5,374 bases of DNA from Burkholderiales bacterium (GTDB lineage: Bacteria > Pseudomonadota > Gammaproteobacteria > Burkholderiales > Burkholderiaceae_D), in assembly GCA_028868455.1 (NCBI GenBank), contig JAGWUK010000254.1, positions 1 to 5,374 of the forward strand, written 5' to 3'. The notes under the pieces are model-generated. The model was given only the letters and a program-made list of their open reading frames with translations, had not been told where the DNA came from and searched no databases. Shown in pieces: positions 4,410 to 5,374 of the stretch. Made by a program: the position numbers and the translations under genes. Numbering within the stretch: position 1 is the first letter of the stretch; each line of letters starts with the position of its first letter.

Positions 4410-5374
4410 TTACAACCCCATCTTCAAACTAGCTTCAATAAACTTGTCCAAATCACCATCTAACACCGCGCCAGTATTCGATGTTTCCACACTGGTACGC
4501 AAATCTTTAATGCGTGAATCATCAAGCACATACGAGCGAATCTGGCTACCCCAACCAATATCTGACTTGGTCGCTTCCAGTGCTTGTTGTGCTTCACTGC
4601 GCTTTTGCAGTTCCAGCTCATACAATTTCGCGCGAAGCATTTTCCATGCACGATCACGGTTGGCGTGCTGACTACGTTCGTTCTGACAAGCCACCACAGT
4701 GTTCGTTGGAATATGCGTCAAACGTACCGCAGAGTCTGTTTTATTAATGTGCTGACCACCCGCACCTGACGCACGATAAGTATCGGTACGAACATCGGCA
4801 GGATTGATGTCAATTTCAATATCATCATCGATTTCTGGCGACACAAATACGGCAGAAAACGAAGTATGACGACGATTACCTGAGTCAAACGGTGACTTAC
4901 GAACTAAGCGATGTACACCAGTTTCGGTACGCAGCCAACCAAAGGCATATTCGCCTTCGACACGAATCGTCGCGCTCTTAATGCCCGCAACCTCGCCGTC
5001 TGACTCTTCCATGATTTCTGCTTTGAAACCATGACGCTCAATCCAGCGCAAATACATACGCAGCAGCATCGACGCCCAATCTTGCGCCTCAGTACCACCC
5101 GAACCCGATTGAATATCCACGAAGCAATTACACGCATCCGCTTCGCCGCCAAACATACGACGGAATTCAAGCTGACCGACTTCGGCTTCGGCTGCATCCA
5201 GCTCACGTGTCACATCAGCGAGCAACTCTTCTTCATCGGCTTCCACAGCCAAATCCAGCATCGCTTGCGCATCATCGACTTGCGTGGTGAGATTATTGAG
5301 CACATTGACGACGGCTTCGAGCGCGCCTTTTTCTTTCGACATCGCTTGCGCGCGCGCAGCATCATTCCAGATCG
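4410..5374 (-). CDS. prfB: Peptide chain release factor 2, RF2 (5' end outside window)
   Basis: RF2 recognises UGA and UAA in the ribosomal A site and triggers peptidyl-tRNA hydrolysis. The reading frame continues past the in-frame ATG at 5342 to the window edge: the codons there read [10 protein letters not shown], matching the VWNEPERAQA region of E. coli RF2, so that ATG is internal. Counting from it, the protein shows [14 protein letters not shown] (79-92), the stop-codon-reading tripeptide SPF (150-152), the catalytic GGQ (195-197) and the conserved C-terminal [14 protein letters not shown] (267-280). Positions map to E. coli RF2 with a constant offset of 55, predicting a full length near 365 and about 45 missing residues. 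The residue equivalent to E. coli 246 is Ala, the common form rather than the Thr of strain K-12. The programmed +1 frameshift typical of prfB would be near codon 25, beyond the window. It is the first visible gene of the minus-strand cluster and ends in TAA. Confidence 0.97.
   Translation of the reverse strand, partial: IWNDAARAQAMSKEKGALEAVVNVLNNLTTQVDDAQAMLDLAVEADEEELLADVTRELDAAEAEVGQLEFRRMFGGEADACNCFVDIQSGSGGTEAQDWASMLLRMYLRWIERHGFKAEIMEESDGEVAGIKSATIRVEGEYAFGWLRTETGVHRLVRKSPFDSGNRRHTSFSAVFVSPEIDDDIEIDINPADVRTDTYRASGAGGQHINKTDSAVRLTHIPTNTVVACQNERSQHANRDRAWKMLRAKLYELELQKRSEAQQALEATKSDIGWGSQIRSYVLDDSRIKDLRTSVETSNTGAVLDGDLDKFIEASLKMGL

Noticed and set aside
4396..5206. Several frames on both strands overlapping prfB
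   Set aside because: All overlap the conserved RF2 sequence, and their products are unlike real proteins.
5348..5358. Alternating GC run in prfB
   Set aside because: Too short to matter and explained by Ala/Arg codons of the RF2 sequence.

Overview
The window looks like bacterial chromosome from a Gammaproteobacterium. RF2, the Kdo transferase WaaA, an RsmE of the gammaproteobacterial type (start MNLLLLE, end RILRTETAVPVLIGRLM) and an Mrp with a proline-rich linker all fit. Base composition is moderate: a sampled mrp line (421-480) is 30/60 GC. Moraxellaceae or relatives is a guess from protein wording, not a demonstrated assignment.

Layout: a 5'-truncated mrp/apbC gene (plus strand, up to 875) is followed by a hicA-hicB toxin-antitoxin pair (942-1653, plus strand). 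Then come a 109-bp spacer carrying a nested inverted repeat and an AT-rich orphan gene on the minus strand (1763-2272). The rest is a tight minus-strand cluster transcribed in the order prfB (5'-truncated at the right edge), waaA, rsmE, with gaps of 26 and 18 bp. The core genes on each side converge on the middle, which holds the accessory material.

Functions: Mrp is an Fe-S cluster carrier ATPase. RF2 terminates translation at UGA/UAA, WaaA adds Kdo to lipid A at the inner membrane, and RsmE methylates U1498 of 16S rRNA. The cluster therefore mixes translation and envelope genes. HicA is a probable RNA-binding or RNA-cleaving toxin and HicB its antitoxin. They overlap by 23 bp, and the antitoxin ribosome-binding site lies inside the toxin gene.

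No new multi-gene system is evident. The items most worth following are the hicAB control region (near-leaderless toxin message, strong hairpin just after the toxin start, repeated heptamer at the promoter), the HicA variant with Arg where the usual catalytic His sits, the nested inverted repeat after hicB, and the unrecognised acidic 169-residue protein. Both edge genes are incomplete: mrp lacks its N-terminal domain, and prfB lacks about 45 residues including the place where its programmed frameshift normally sits.
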